A program made the translations under genes and the position numbers. This document shows positions 15,848 to 23,110 of a stretch of 31,038 nt of DNA, piece by piece. Origin of the DNA: Colimorpha_A sp045591885 (GTDB lineage Bacteria; Bacillota; Clostridia; Oscillospirales; CAG-272); the NCBI GenBank assembly GCA_045591885.1, contig JAZNTT010000025.1, forward strand, positions 1 to 31,038, read 5' to 3'. Position 1 is the stretch's first letter; each line of letters starts with the position of its first letter. The notes beneath the pieces were generated by a model. The model saw only the letters and a program-made list of their open reading frames with translations. It was not told the origin of the DNA and did no database searches.

Positions 15848-16753
15848 TTATTTCGACATGCAAAGAACCATAATTGCCTTCTGCGCATGGAGACGGTTTT
15901 CAGCCTCGTCGAAGATCTCGGACGCGTGAGACTCAAACACGTCGGCAGTGATCTCCTCGCCGCGATGTGCAGGGAGGCAGTGCATAACCATTGCGTCACT
16001 CTTTGCAACCGACATGACGGAAGAATTGATCTGATAATTCTTGAAGATCTCCTTGCGCTGTGCGGCCTCGGCTTCCTGCCCCATCGATGCCCAAACGTCG
16101 GTGTAGAGCGCGTCTGCGTCGGACGCCGCCTCCTCGATGCTTTCGGTGCAGGTGAACTTACCGTTTTCCGACGCCCACTTCATAATGTCGGCATCAGGCT
16201 CATAGCCCTTCGGACAAGCGACGGCAACCTCCATGCCGGTCTTGATACCGCCGACGATGAGGGAGTTTGCCATGTTGTTACCGTCACCGATGTAGGTGAG
16301 CTTTCTGCCGTCAAGGTTGCCCTTGTGCTCGCGGATGGTCTGAAGATCAGCCATGACCTGACAGGGGTGGCAGTAGTCGGTAAGACCGTTGATTATCGGG
16401 ATAGAGCCGTAGGCAGCAAGGTCCTCGACCTCCTTCTGCGCGAAGGTGCGGATCATGATTCCGTCAAGATAGCGCGAAAGAACACGCGCGGTATCCTCAA
16501 CAGGCTCGCCGCGTCCGATCTGAAGATCGCGCGAGGAGAGGAAGAGACCCGATCCGCCGAGATCGTGAATACCGACCTCAAACGATACTCTGGTACGGGT
16601 CGATGACTTCGAGAATATCATTCCGAGCGTCATGCCGTTTAAGAGCTTGTGCTCGATTCCGTGCTTTCTTTCGTATTTGAGCTTGTCTGCAAGGTCAAGC
16701 GCCTGCATTATTTCTTCTGTTGACCAGTCTGACAATTTAAGAAAATGTTTCAT
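15848..16753 (-). CDS. argF: Ornithine carbamoyltransferase
   Basis: The 301-residue cytosolic enzyme joins carbamoyl phosphate and ornithine to give citrulline, the sixth step of arginine synthesis. Carbamoyl-phosphate motif STRTR is at 51-55, HPCQ at 129-132, the ornithine-specific SMG loop in DVWASMGQE at 219-227, and HCLP at 258-261; these separate it from the aspartate enzyme pyrB in the same window. The N-terminus MKHFLKLSDWS is typical, so the ATG at 16753 is right even though no Shine-Dalgarno stands directly before it: GAAAGGAG is 42 bases away across a perfect hairpin (16761-16794). It is last of argG-argH-argF. Confidence 0.96.
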   Translation of the reverse strand: MKHFLKLSDWSTEEIMQALDLADKLKYERKHGIEHKLLNGMTLGMIFSKSSTRTRVSFEVGIHDLGGSGLFLSSRDLQIGRGEPVEDTARVLSRYLDGIMIRTFAQKEVEDLAAYGSIPIINGLTDYCHPCQVMADLQTIREHKGNLDGRKLTYIGDGNNMANSLIVGGIKTGMEVAVACPKGYEPDADIMKWASENGKFTCTESIEEAASDADALYTDVWASMGQEAEAAQRKEIFKNYQINSSVMSVAKSDAMVMHCLPAHRGEEITADVFESHASEIFDEAENRLHAQKAIMVLCMSK

Positions 16754-16803
16754 AGTATTTATGAGGAAAACTTTTTGAAAAAAGTTTTCCTCATACTCCT
16801 TTC
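16754..16803 (-). promoter_or_regulatory. Split ribosome site of argF: SD, 34-base hairpin, ATG
   Basis: On the minus strand GAAAGGAG (16796-16803) is followed by T, then a perfect 16-bp stem with a TC turn (16761-16794, extendable by one A-T pair), then AAATACT and ATG. Without the hairpin the SD-to-ATG spacing would be about eight bases, which is ideal. So folding the hairpin would restore the site, and unfolding would separate it. Confidence 0.7.
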
Positions 16804-16839
16804 AAAAACTTTTGTACTGCGAAAAACTGCGTTTTTCGC
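16761..16839 (+). repeat. Two-hairpin element, copy 1
   Basis: First hairpin 16761-16794 (16-bp perfect stem, inner AACTTTTT/AAAAAGTT). The linker contains CAAAAACTTTTGTACT. Second hairpin GCGAAAAAC/GTTTTTCGC (16819-16827 with 16831-16839). The same order recurs at 18271-18333 and inverted at 18508-18582 and 21667-21735. Confidence 0.8.
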
Positions 16840-16855
16840 GAATATGGGTATGGGG

Positions 16856-18229
16856 TTATGCCAGATATTGTTCTATATACTTAACCTGTCGCTCAAACGA
16901 TTCCTCGCCGCAGCCACCGAGAGAATTGCGCTTCATTACGCAGGTCTCAAGGGAAATTGCTTCGTAAAGATCGGTATCGAAATTCGAATCGAATTTCTTA
17001 TATTCCTCGATCGGAAGTTCGTCAAGAACGGTTCCGAGATCGATGCAATGCGCAACGAGCTGACCGACTATCTTGTATGCCGAACGGAAGGGCAGACCCT
17101 TACCGACGAGGTAATCAGCGAGGTCGGTCGCGTTAATGAAGCCTTTTTGCGCCGCCTTATACATATTTTCGGGTATCGGCTTCATCGTCTCGACCATCGG
17201 CGCGAAGACACTTAGGCACTTTTTGACGGTCTCTGTCGCGTCGAACACCGACTCCTTGTCCTCCTGCATATCCTTGTTATATGCGAGGGGGATTCCCTTA
17301 AGAACGGTAAGAAGTCCCATAAGGTCGCCGTAAACGCGTCCCGTCTTGCCTCTTACAAGCTCCGCCATATCGGGGTTCTTCTTCTGAGGCATGATAGACG
17401 AGCCCGTCGTGTAGGAATCGTCAAGCTCGACGAACTTGAATTCCCAGCTCGACCAGAGGATGATCTCCTCGGAAAAACGCGAAAGGTGAGTCATAATGAG
17501 CGAGCAGGCGGAAAGAAGCTCAACTGCGAAATCGCGGTCGGAAACGCCGTCGATGCTGTTCTCACAGATGCCGTCGAAGCCGAGCTTTTCGGCGGTGTAG
17601 AGACGGTCTGTCGGGTACGTTGTTCCTGCAAGGGCGCAGGAGCCGAGGGGCGAATAATTCATTCGCTTTTTGCAGTCGCTCAGACGTCCGATGTCACGCG
17701 TGAACATCATTCCGTAAGCGAGCAGGTGGTGAGCAAAGGTTATCGGCTGTGCGCGCTGAAGGTGCGTGTAGCCGGGCATTATAAGTCCCTTGCCGTTCTT
17801 CGCCTGTGTCAGAATCGCACCGATCAGCTTGCGGAGAAGTGAGATTATTTCGTCGATCTCGTCACGAAGGTACATTCTTATGTCGAGCGCAACCTGGTCG
17901 TTACGGCTTCTTGCCGTATGAAGCTTTTTTCCGACGTCACCGACGCGCTTCGTCAGCTCCGCCTCGACGAACATGTGAATGTCCTCAGCGTCGAGGTCAA
18001 TTTCAAGCTTGCCGCTTGTCAGATCGTCGAGAATAGAGCAAAGACCGTCGGAAATGGTATCACATTCGGTTTTCGTAATGATGCCGCACTTACTCAGCAT
18101 CGAAGCGTGTGCCAAGCTTCCCGTTATGTCCTGCTTATACATTTTGCAGTCGAAGCTTATCGACGAGTTGAAATCGTCGGCTTCCTTGTCGAGCGCCTTC
18201 ACAAAGCGCCCTGCCCACATTTTTTCCAT
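16856..18229 (-). CDS. argH: Argininosuccinate lyase
   Basis: 457 residues from the ATG at 18229, which follows GGAGT; an in-frame ATG 15 codons earlier adds an atypical tail and is rejected. It catalyses the last step of arginine synthesis, argininosuccinate to arginine and fumarate, as a cytosolic homotetramer of the fumarase/aspartase superfamily. Visible are MWAGRF at the N-terminus, TARSRNDQ (105-112), the His-containing GYTHLQRAQP (153-162), and the superfamily signature GSSIMPQKKNP (276-286) with the catalytic serine loop. The length equals the family norm. A small hairpin (CCAAAGGGC/GCCCTTTGG, 18243-18262) lies just upstream of its ribosome site. It is between argG and argF, separated from both by repeats. 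Confidence 0.97.
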   Translation of the reverse strand: MEKMWAGRFVKALDKEADDFNSSISFDCKMYKQDITGSLAHASMLSKCGIITKTECDTISDGLCSILDDLTSGKLEIDLDAEDIHMFVEAELTKRVGDVGKKLHTARSRNDQVALDIRMYLRDEIDEIISLLRKLIGAILTQAKNGKGLIMPGYTHLQRAQPITFAHHLLAYGMMFTRDIGRLSDCKKRMNYSPLGSCALAGTTYPTDRLYTAEKLGFDGICENSIDGVSDRDFAVELLSACSLIMTHLSRFSEEIILWSSWEFKFVELDDSYTTGSSIMPQKKNPDMAELVRGKTGRVYGDLMGLLTVLKGIPLAYNKDMQEDKESVFDATETVKKCLSVFAPMVETMKPIPENMYKAAQKGFINATDLADYLVGKGLPFRSAYKIVGQLVAHCIDLGTVLDELPIEEYKKFDSNFDTDLYEAISLETCVMKRNSLGGCGEESFERQVKYIEQYLA

Positions 18230-18270
18230 AATTACTCCTAACCCAAAGGGCGCCGCCCTTTGGAAACCTG

Positions 18271-18333
18271 CCAAACTTTTTGAAAAAAGTTTGGATCAAA
18301 AACTTTTATACTGCGGAAAACTCCGTTTTTCGC
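18271..18333 (+). repeat. Two-hairpin element, copy 2
   Basis: First hairpin CCAAACTTTTT/AAAAAGTTTGG with GA turn (18271-18294), linker TCAAAAACTTTTATACT, second hairpin GCGGAAAAC/GTTTTTCGC (18313-18321 with 18325-18333). The linker is nearly identical to copy 1 while the outer stem bases differ. Confidence 0.8.
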
Positions 18334-18366
18334 AAAGATAGGGCGATGGGAAATATCGCTATGTTT

Positions 18367-18467
18367 TTGTAGGGCGGGGGTTTACTCCCGCCGTTACATA
18401 AACAATGTTACTTTTTTCGCAGGTCTGATGACCTGCGTACGGCGGGAGCAAGCCCCCGCCCTACGAA
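18367..18467. mobile_element. MITE-like palindromic element
   Basis: Ends TTGTAGGGCGGGGG (18367-18380) and CCCCCGCCCTACGAA (18453-18467) are inverted repeats with one difference, and pairing continues inward (ACTCCCGCC with GGCGGGAG). The centre holds GCAGGTC/GACCTGC around TGAT. About 101 bases and non-coding. The same left end occurs at 30964, and a variant end at 25612. Confidence 0.72.
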
Positions 18468-18507
18468 ATAAACACCAATATTCCGCAAATATCTATAAAC
18501 ACAATTC

Positions 18508-18582
18508 GCCGAAAACGGTAGTTTTCGGCAGTGCAAAGGTTTTGAGGGGGTATGGGGGAACTTTTTCAAAAGTTCCCCCATA
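18508..18582 (-). repeat. Two-hairpin element, copy 3 (inverted)
   Basis: GCCGAAAAC/GTTTTCGGC with GGTA loop (18508-18529), then a linker, then a 15-bp perfect stem TATGGGGGAACTTTT/AAAAGTTCCCCCATA (18551-18582). Read on the minus strand it has the same order as copies 1 and 2. It begins right after the argG stop codon. Confidence 0.78.
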
Positions 18583-18587
18583 AAATC

Positions 18588-19817
18588 TTACTTGTTCTTG
18601 TTTTTAGCGTCGACCTGAGCCTGAACCTTGATCGGGAGACCGAAGAGGTTGATGAAGCCGGCAGAGTCCTTCTGATCGTAGACGTTATCCTCACCGAAGG
18701 TTGCGATCTCCTCGGAGTAGAGGGAATAATCGGACCAAGCACCCGCCTTGATGATGTTACCCTTGTAGAGCTTAAGCTTTACCTTACCGGTAACCTTCTC
18801 CTGAGTCTTATCGACGAACGCGGAGAGAGCCTCACGAAGAGGAGTGAACCACTGACCGTTGTAAACGAGGTCGGCAAAGGTGATTGCAAGCTCCTGCTTC
18901 TTGTGAGCAGTCATCTTGTCGAGGCAAAGAGTCTCGAGGTAGTTATGAGCGAAGTAGAGGATCTCTCCGCCGGGAGTCTCGTAAACGCCGCGGCACTTCA
19001 TGCCGACGAGACGGTTTTCAACGATGTCGAGTAGACCTATTCCGTTCTTACCGCCAAGCTCGTTAAGCTTGAGAATGATGTTCTTAGCAGACATCTTCTC
19101 ACCGTCGATAGCGGTAGGAATACCCTTTTCGAAATCGAGGGTAACGTAGGTCGGTTCGTCAGGTGCCTTGAAGGGCGAAACGCCGAGCTCAAGGAAGCCG
19201 TCCTTATCGTAAAGCGGCTCGTTGCCTGCGTCCTCGAGGTCCATTCCCTCGTGGGAAAGGTGCCAGAGGTTCTTATCCTTAGAATAGTTGGTCTCGCGGT
19301 TTATCTTAAGAGGGACGTTATGCGCCTCTGCATAGTCGATCTCCTCTTCACGGCTCTTGATGTCCCACTCACGCCAGGGAGCGATTATCGGCATATCGGG
19401 GCAGAAGTGCTTGAGAGTAAGCTCAAAACGAACCTGGTCGTTACCCTTACCGGTACAGCCGTGACAGATCGCGTCAGCATTTTCCTTGATAGCGATCTCA
19501 GCAAGTCCCTTAGCGATGCAGGGACGGGCGTGAGAGGTGCCGAGGAGGTACTCCTCGTACTTTGCGCCTGCCTTAACGCAGGGCATAATGTAGTTATCGA
19601 CGTAATCGTCGGTAAGATCGAGAACGTAGAGCTTCGACGCACCGGTCTTAAGTGCCTTTTCTTCAAGACCCTCAAGCTCGTCTGCCTGTCCGACGTTACC
19701 GGAAACAGCGATTACCTCGCAGTTGTTGTAATTTTCCTTGAGCCACGGGATGATGATCGAGGTGTCGAGACCGCCCGAGTACGCAAGAACTACCTTTTTA
19801 ATGTTTTTCTTATCCAT
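18588..19817 (-). CDS. argG: Argininosuccinate synthase
   Basis: 409 residues from the ATG at 19817, which has AAAGGA upstream; an in-frame ATG 17 codons earlier overlaps the promoter -10 region and is rejected. The enzyme joins citrulline and aspartate using ATP. The ATP-binding PP-motif AYSGGLDTS is at 12-20. Other family blocks are GNVGQADELEGLEEKALK, GCTGKGNDQVRFE, and the citrulline/aspartate-binding region NLWHLSHEG. Size matches the family. It is first in the argG-argH-argF cluster, behind a strong promoter with ArgR-box-like sites. Confidence 0.97.
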   Translation of the reverse strand: MDKKNIKKVVLAYSGGLDTSIIIPWLKENYNNCEVIAVSGNVGQADELEGLEEKALKTGASKLYVLDLTDDYVDNYIMPCVKAGAKYEEYLLGTSHARPCIAKGLAEIAIKENADAICHGCTGKGNDQVRFELTLKHFCPDMPIIAPWREWDIKSREEEIDYAEAHNVPLKINRETNYSKDKNLWHLSHEGMDLEDAGNEPLYDKDGFLELGVSPFKAPDEPTYVTLDFEKGIPTAIDGEKMSAKNIILKLNELGGKNGIGLLDIVENRLVGMKCRGVYETPGGEILYFAHNYLETLCLDKMTAHKKQELAITFADLVYNGQWFTPLREALSAFVDKTQEKVTGKVKLKLYKGNIIKAGAWSDYSLYSEEIATFGEDNVYDQKDSAGFINLFGLPIKVQAQVDAKNKNK

Positions 19818-19849
19818 AATATATATCCTTTCGGTTTGACCTGTTTTAT

Positions 19850-19888
19850 CGTATGCATAATTATACATCGTAAGTGTATAAAAATCAA
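19850..19888 (-). promoter_or_regulatory. argG promoter with overlapping ArgR-box-like palindrome
   Basis: Minus strand TTGATT (19883-19888), 17-base spacer, TATAAT (19860-19865). The -10 box is embedded in ATGTATAATTATGCAT, a near-perfect palindrome of the AT-rich type bound by ArgR/AhrC repressors. Binding there would block transcription when arginine is plentiful. The promoter is visible; the regulator is inferred. Confidence 0.75.
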
Positions 19889-19943
19889 GTGCTTTGCAAA
19901 AAATATTTATTTTTTATCGGTTTATACATCAAATATACCGATT

Positions 19944-19963
19944 TATGCACGTTTTTGTGCATA
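19944..19963. promoter_or_regulatory. Second ArgR-box-like palindrome upstream of argG
   Basis: TATGCAC-N6-GTGCATA, a perfect inverted repeat about 60-80 bases upstream of the argG -35 box. Half-site-like TATACAT and ATATACC lie between (19923-19938). ArgR hexamers commonly bind paired boxes, so this may be the auxiliary site. Confidence 0.5.
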
Positions 19964-19972
19964 TTCTCAACA

Positions 19973-19995
19973 AAAGCGCCGACAAGCGGCGCTTT
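19973..19995 (-). terminator. Terminator after the 498-aa lipoprotein gene
   Basis: AAAGCGCCG / CGGCGCTTT with a five-base loop, followed on the minus strand by TTTTG; it starts nine bases past the stop. The T-tract is short. Confidence 0.7.
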
Positions 19996-20003
19996 CACGG
20001 TCA

Positions 20004-21500
20004 TTACTCTACGTCGGGAAGAACTATCTCGGTTTCCTCTTTGGACATGAACTGTCCGAGAGGGCTGTTTTCGAGCTTGTCTGTGATTGCCTTGAACTCG
20101 TCGCCGGTCACGTCAAGAATGTTCTTGAAGTTGGTCGGGAATTCGGGGACCGTTCCGCCGATCTCGGTTACAACGGTGAGGTCAACGGCAAGGGTTCTGC
20201 CGAATGCGGTAGCGGAGGTAATGGAGAGGGTAGAGGTTTTACCCTCGGTCTTGGTCTCACCTGCAATGGTAAGGCTCCAGGGACCTTCAACGTCGTCGGG
20301 AATCTGCATGGTAGCGGTGTACTTACCGTCCTTGATCTCGGTCTTGAAGAGGGTCTCGGCGTGTGCGTTGTTGTCAACGATCTGAACAGAGCTGATCTCG
20401 AACATGTCGGTACCGTTAACTGTCTTGCTTTCAAATACGATCTTGTTTTCCTGTCTGTGGAAAACGCCTTCGCCCGAGACGGTGTTTACGAATCCAAGCT
20501 CTGCCTTGCCTTCCTCTTCACCGTTATAGAAGAGCTTTATGCCCGATCCCTGTGACTTATATTCGATCGAAACGCCGGTAAGGATATAATCCTTATCTGC
20601 ATTGACCTCTGCTTTAAGGGTAAAGGGAGCAGCATCGAGTGCGTCGTAAATGGTTCGTGCCATTTCGTCGGAGAAGATAGCGTCGAGCTGTGCTTTTGCT
20701 TCGTCCTTCGGGATACCGCTTGTAACAAGAACGCTCTCAACTATGCTCTTCAGCTCCTTATCCTTTTTAAGGGAAGCAAAAACGTCCTTGATGAGCTTCT
20801 TTGCGCTGTCGGTGTTGAACTCAACGCTAACCACAACCTCGTTGCCGGTCTTTACGTTGCTCTTGCAAGCGCCCTCAGCGGCATTTGCAATGATCTTCGC
20901 GTACTTTTCAAGAAGGCCGTAAACCTTTTCGGGGTTGTTTCCGTCGAGGAGAGAGTTGATGCCCTCGAGCGAGCCGAGAAGTCCGCTGATGGAAGAACCT
21001 GCCTGTTCGCTTGCAGTATCGTTTGCGGCGGTGTTAGGCGTGAGACCGGGTGCAGGCTGAACGGGCATAAAATATGCGGTGAAAAGCTCAACGAGCGACA
21101 TGGCGTCGGTAAGCTCGAAGCCGTACTTTTCAGAACCGAGAATACTTGAGCCTGCGATAACGGTAAGCCCCGCGTTATAGATGGAAAGGTCGGCTTTTCC
21201 GCTGTCAAGGGTAAGGTCAGTGCTAATAACGCTTTCGCCGTTAAGACCCGTGATAAGCGTCATCTCAGCACCGACAAAGTGCGGAATACCGAGATCCGGG
21301 GTATTTTTGAAGTTAAGCTTAGAGGTCGTGACCTGCGGCTCGGAGTCATCAATGCCCGCGAAGGTCGCTTCAAGAATTTTGTTAAGGTACTTTGCAACCT
21401 GTGATTCCTTCTTTTCGGGAGCGCAGGAGGTAAATAGCGCACCGAGAACGATAATAGTTGCCATGAGAAGAGAAATTACAGAGGAAAGTTTAATTTTCAT
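20004..21500 (-). CDS. Large lipoprotein, unknown function
   Basis: 498 residues. Signal peptide with positively charged start (MKIKLSS), hydrophobic core and lipobox-like LFTSC (Cys26), so probably tethered outside the membrane. The mature protein is rich in Thr, Ser, Lys and Glu and has a helical stretch (about 190-310: GLLEKYAKIIANAAEGA, KKLIKDVFASLKKDKEL) between beta-like regions (DKDYILTGVSIEYKSQGSG). It ends acidic (EIVLPDVE). I recognise no family. It has a near-consensus promoter and its own terminator, so it is a strongly expressed single-gene unit between the arginine and pyrimidine clusters. The start ATG has AAAGGA. Confidence 0.88.
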   Translation of the reverse strand: MKIKLSSVISLLMATIIVLGALFTSCAPEKKESQVAKYLNKILEATFAGIDDSEPQVTTSKLNFKNTPDLGIPHFVGAEMTLITGLNGESVISTDLTLDSGKADLSIYNAGLTVIAGSSILGSEKYGFELTDAMSLVELFTAYFMPVQPAPGLTPNTAANDTASEQAGSSISGLLGSLEGINSLLDGNNPEKVYGLLEKYAKIIANAAEGACKSNVKTGNEVVVSVEFNTDSAKKLIKDVFASLKKDKELKSIVESVLVTSGIPKDEAKAQLDAIFSDEMARTIYDALDAAPFTLKAEVNADKDYILTGVSIEYKSQGSGIKLFYNGEEEGKAELGFVNTVSGEGVFHRQENKIVFESKTVNGTDMFEISSVQIVDNNAHAETLFKTEIKDGKYTATMQIPDDVEGPWSLTIAGETKTEGKTSTLSITSATAFGRTLAVDLTVVTEIGGTVPEFPTNFKNILDVTGDEFKAITDKLENSPLGQFMSKEETEIVLPDVE

Positions 21501-21532
21501 GATATTATCCTTTCATAAAACAATTCAAAGAA

Positions 21533-21561
21533 ATTTTATCACAGGGGGCGAATTTTGTCAA
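21533..21561 (-). promoter_or_regulatory. Near-consensus promoter for the 498-aa lipoprotein
   Basis: Minus strand TTGACA (21556-21561), 17-base spacer, TAAAAT (21533-21538). It has one of the best -35/-10 matches in the window. Confidence 0.85.
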
Positions 21562-21666
21562 GTTTTGCAATGACTTTTTATTAAGAAAATATTACCTTAT
21601 ATTATATGCGATTTTTTGTAAGGTTTTACGAAGACAATAAAATGATGTCGGTTCCTGAAAAAACAT

Positions 21667-21735
21667 AGCGAAAGCATCGCTTTCGCTTGACAAAAGTTTT
21701 TGGAGCTTCAGAACCTTTTTTCAAAAAGGTTCTGA
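21667..21735 (-). repeat. Two-hairpin element, copy 4 (inverted)
   Basis: AGCGAAAGC/GCTTTCGCT with ATC loop (21667-21687), linker with ACAAAAGTTTTTG, then CAGAACCTTTTT/AAAAAGGTTCTG (21709-21734, 12-bp perfect stem). On the minus strand it follows the layout of copies 1 and 2. It lies between the pyr terminator and the lipoprotein promoter. Confidence 0.78.
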
Positions 21736-21736
21736 G

Positions 21737-21769
21737 AAAAGAGAAAGCAGACGGCAAGGCCGTCTGCCG
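21737..21769 (-). terminator. Terminator of the pyr operon
   Basis: GCAGACGGC / GCCGTCTGC with a three-base loop (21747-21767). On the minus strand TTTCTCTTTTCTC follows. It begins eight bases after the pyrI stop codon. Confidence 0.82.
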
Positions 21770-21774
21770 GGTAT

Positions 21775-22194
21775 TTAATTCTTCGCCAGAGTTTCACAGT
21801 AAATGCAGCGGTACTCGGCTCTTTCGTGATCGGTGAGGGTGAATATCTGCGGAAGCTCCTGCTCGGTCGTCGTGATGCAACGGGGATTGTGGCAGGTGAC
21901 GACGTTTACGAGCTTTTCGGGCAGCGACATTTTCTTTTTCTCGACGTTCTTTCCGTCCTTGATAATGTTGACTGTCGCGCCGGGGCAGATGTAACCGAGG
22001 ACCTCGGTGTCGAGGACGATATCGTCTGCGATCTTGATGATGTCCTTTTTACCCATCTTGCGGCTGGGCGCGTTCTTGATTATCGCAATGTGACAGTCGA
22101 GACGGTCAAGTCCGAGCAGACGGTAAACCTCCATGCCCTTGCCGGGGGTGAGGTGATCGAGAACTATTCCGTTTTTAATAGAATCAATATTCAT
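21775..22194 (-). CDS. pyrI: Aspartate carbamoyltransferase regulatory subunit
   Basis: 139 residues. The N-terminal allosteric domain (about 1-95) is followed by a zinc domain with Cys101-x4-Cys106 and Cys130-x2-Cys133 (CHNPRC, CIYC), which docks to the PyrB trimer. In known enzymes PyrI binds CTP/UTP for feedback inhibition and ATP for activation. The start is supported by GAGG upstream; it lies seven bases after pyrB. The presence of pyrI implies a 12-subunit, allosterically controlled enzyme, as in E. coli and many Clostridia but unlike Bacillus subtilis. It is the last gene of the operon. Confidence 0.95.
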   Translation of the reverse strand: MNIDSIKNGIVLDHLTPGKGMEVYRLLGLDRLDCHIAIIKNAPSRKMGKKDIIKIADDIVLDTEVLGYICPGATVNIIKDGKNVEKKKMSLPEKLVNVVTCHNPRCITTTEQELPQIFTLTDHERAEYRCIYCETLAKN

Positions 22195-22201
22195 AATAAC
22201 C

Positions 22202-23110
22202 TCACAGTCCGAGAAGCTTAAGAATAAGCGCCATTCTCATGTATTTTCCGTTAAGCACCTGCTTGAAGTAGCAAGCGCGTGGGTCGCGGTCAACTGCAAC
22301 GCTGATCTCGTTTACACGGGGAAGCGGATGCATAACTATCATATCGGACTTTGCGCTTTCCAGCTTTTCGGGGGTCAGAACGTAACTGTCCTTGAGGCGG
22401 AGGTAATCTTCTTCATTAAAGAATCTCTCCTGCTGAACTCTCGTCATATAGAGAATGTCAAGCTCGGGCATGACGGACATAAGATCCGGTGTTTCAACGT
22501 AGGGGATACCCTTTTTGTCAAGCTCGCGCTTGACGTAATCGGGAACGGTCAGCTCGTCGGGAGAAACGAGAACGAACTTCACTCCCTCGTATCTTTCCAT
22601 GGCGGCAATAAGTGAATGAACAGTACGTCCGAATTTAAGGTCACCGCAGAAGCCGATGGTGAGATTATCAAATCTGCCTTTTTCGCGGCTGATGGTAAGC
22701 AGGTCGGCAAGGGTCTGGGTCGGGTGGTTGTCACCGCCGTCACCTGCGTTGATAACGGGGATAGTCGGGTTCATAGCCGCAACCATCGGCGCGCCCTCCT
22801 TCGGGTGACGCATCGCGATAATGTTTGCATAGCATGAAATTACCTGCGCGGTGTCTGCAACGCTTTCGCCCTTTGCGGCGGAAGAGGATGAAGCCGACGC
22901 CATGCTCAGCACGTTTCCGCCAAGCTCGTACATTGCCGCCTCAAATGAAAGGCGGGTACGGGTCGACGGCTCGAAAAAGAGCGTTGCAAGCTTTTTGCCC
23001 TCGCACTTGTGGGCATACTTTTCGGGATTTGCGATTATATCCTTTGCCGTAGCAACAAGCTCGTCGATCTCATTAACCGACAGCTCCTTGATATCAATTA
23101 CGCTTCTCAT
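22202..23110 (-). CDS. pyrB: Aspartate carbamoyltransferase catalytic subunit
   Basis: 302 residues, cytosolic. It makes carbamoyl aspartate from carbamoyl phosphate and aspartate, the committed pyrimidine step. STRTR is at 49-53, the mobile SSSSAAKGES loop (Lys80) at 74-83, HPTQ at 129-132 and HPLPR at 261-265; the HPLPR and aspartate-loop sequence distinguish it from argF. The ATG overlaps the pyrE stop (TAATG), and GGAG lies inside the end of pyrE, so the two are translationally coupled. Length fits the family. Confidence 0.97.
   Translation of the reverse strand: MRSVIDIKELSVNEIDELVATAKDIIANPEKYAHKCEGKKLATLFFEPSTRTRLSFEAAMYELGGNVLSMASASSSSAAKGESVADTAQVISCYANIIAMRHPKEGAPMVAAMNPTIPVINAGDGGDNHPTQTLADLLTISREKGRFDNLTIGFCGDLKFGRTVHSLIAAMERYEGVKFVLVSPDELTVPDYVKRELDKKGIPYVETPDLMSVMPELDILYMTRVQQERFFNEEDYLRLKDSYVLTPEKLESAKSDMIVMHPLPRVNEISVAVDRDPRACYFKQVLNGKYMRMALILKLLGL

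Larger units (their letters stand above)
18230..18587. other. Repeat-filled gap between argG and argH
   Basis: The 358 bases hold no gene. From left to right: a 9-bp hairpin (18243-18262), two-hairpin element copy 2 (18271-18333), a MITE-like palindromic element (18367-18467), and inverted two-hairpin element copy 3 (18508-18582). No promoter or T-tailed terminator was recognised, so argH may depend on read-through from argG across all of them. Confidence 0.75.

Noticed and set aside
18230..18274. Longer argH start 15 codons upstream
   Set aside because: It adds residues not typical of the family; the ATG at 18229 has GGAGT at good distance and gives the usual length.
18508..18582. Reading the hairpin after argG as an intrinsic terminator
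   Set aside because: No T-tract follows on the minus strand, and the hairpin is part of a dispersed repeat, so termination is not supported.
19818..19868. Longer argG start 17 codons upstream
   Set aside because: The codons overlap the promoter -10 box and the region before the ribosome site; the ATG at 19817 fits the family.
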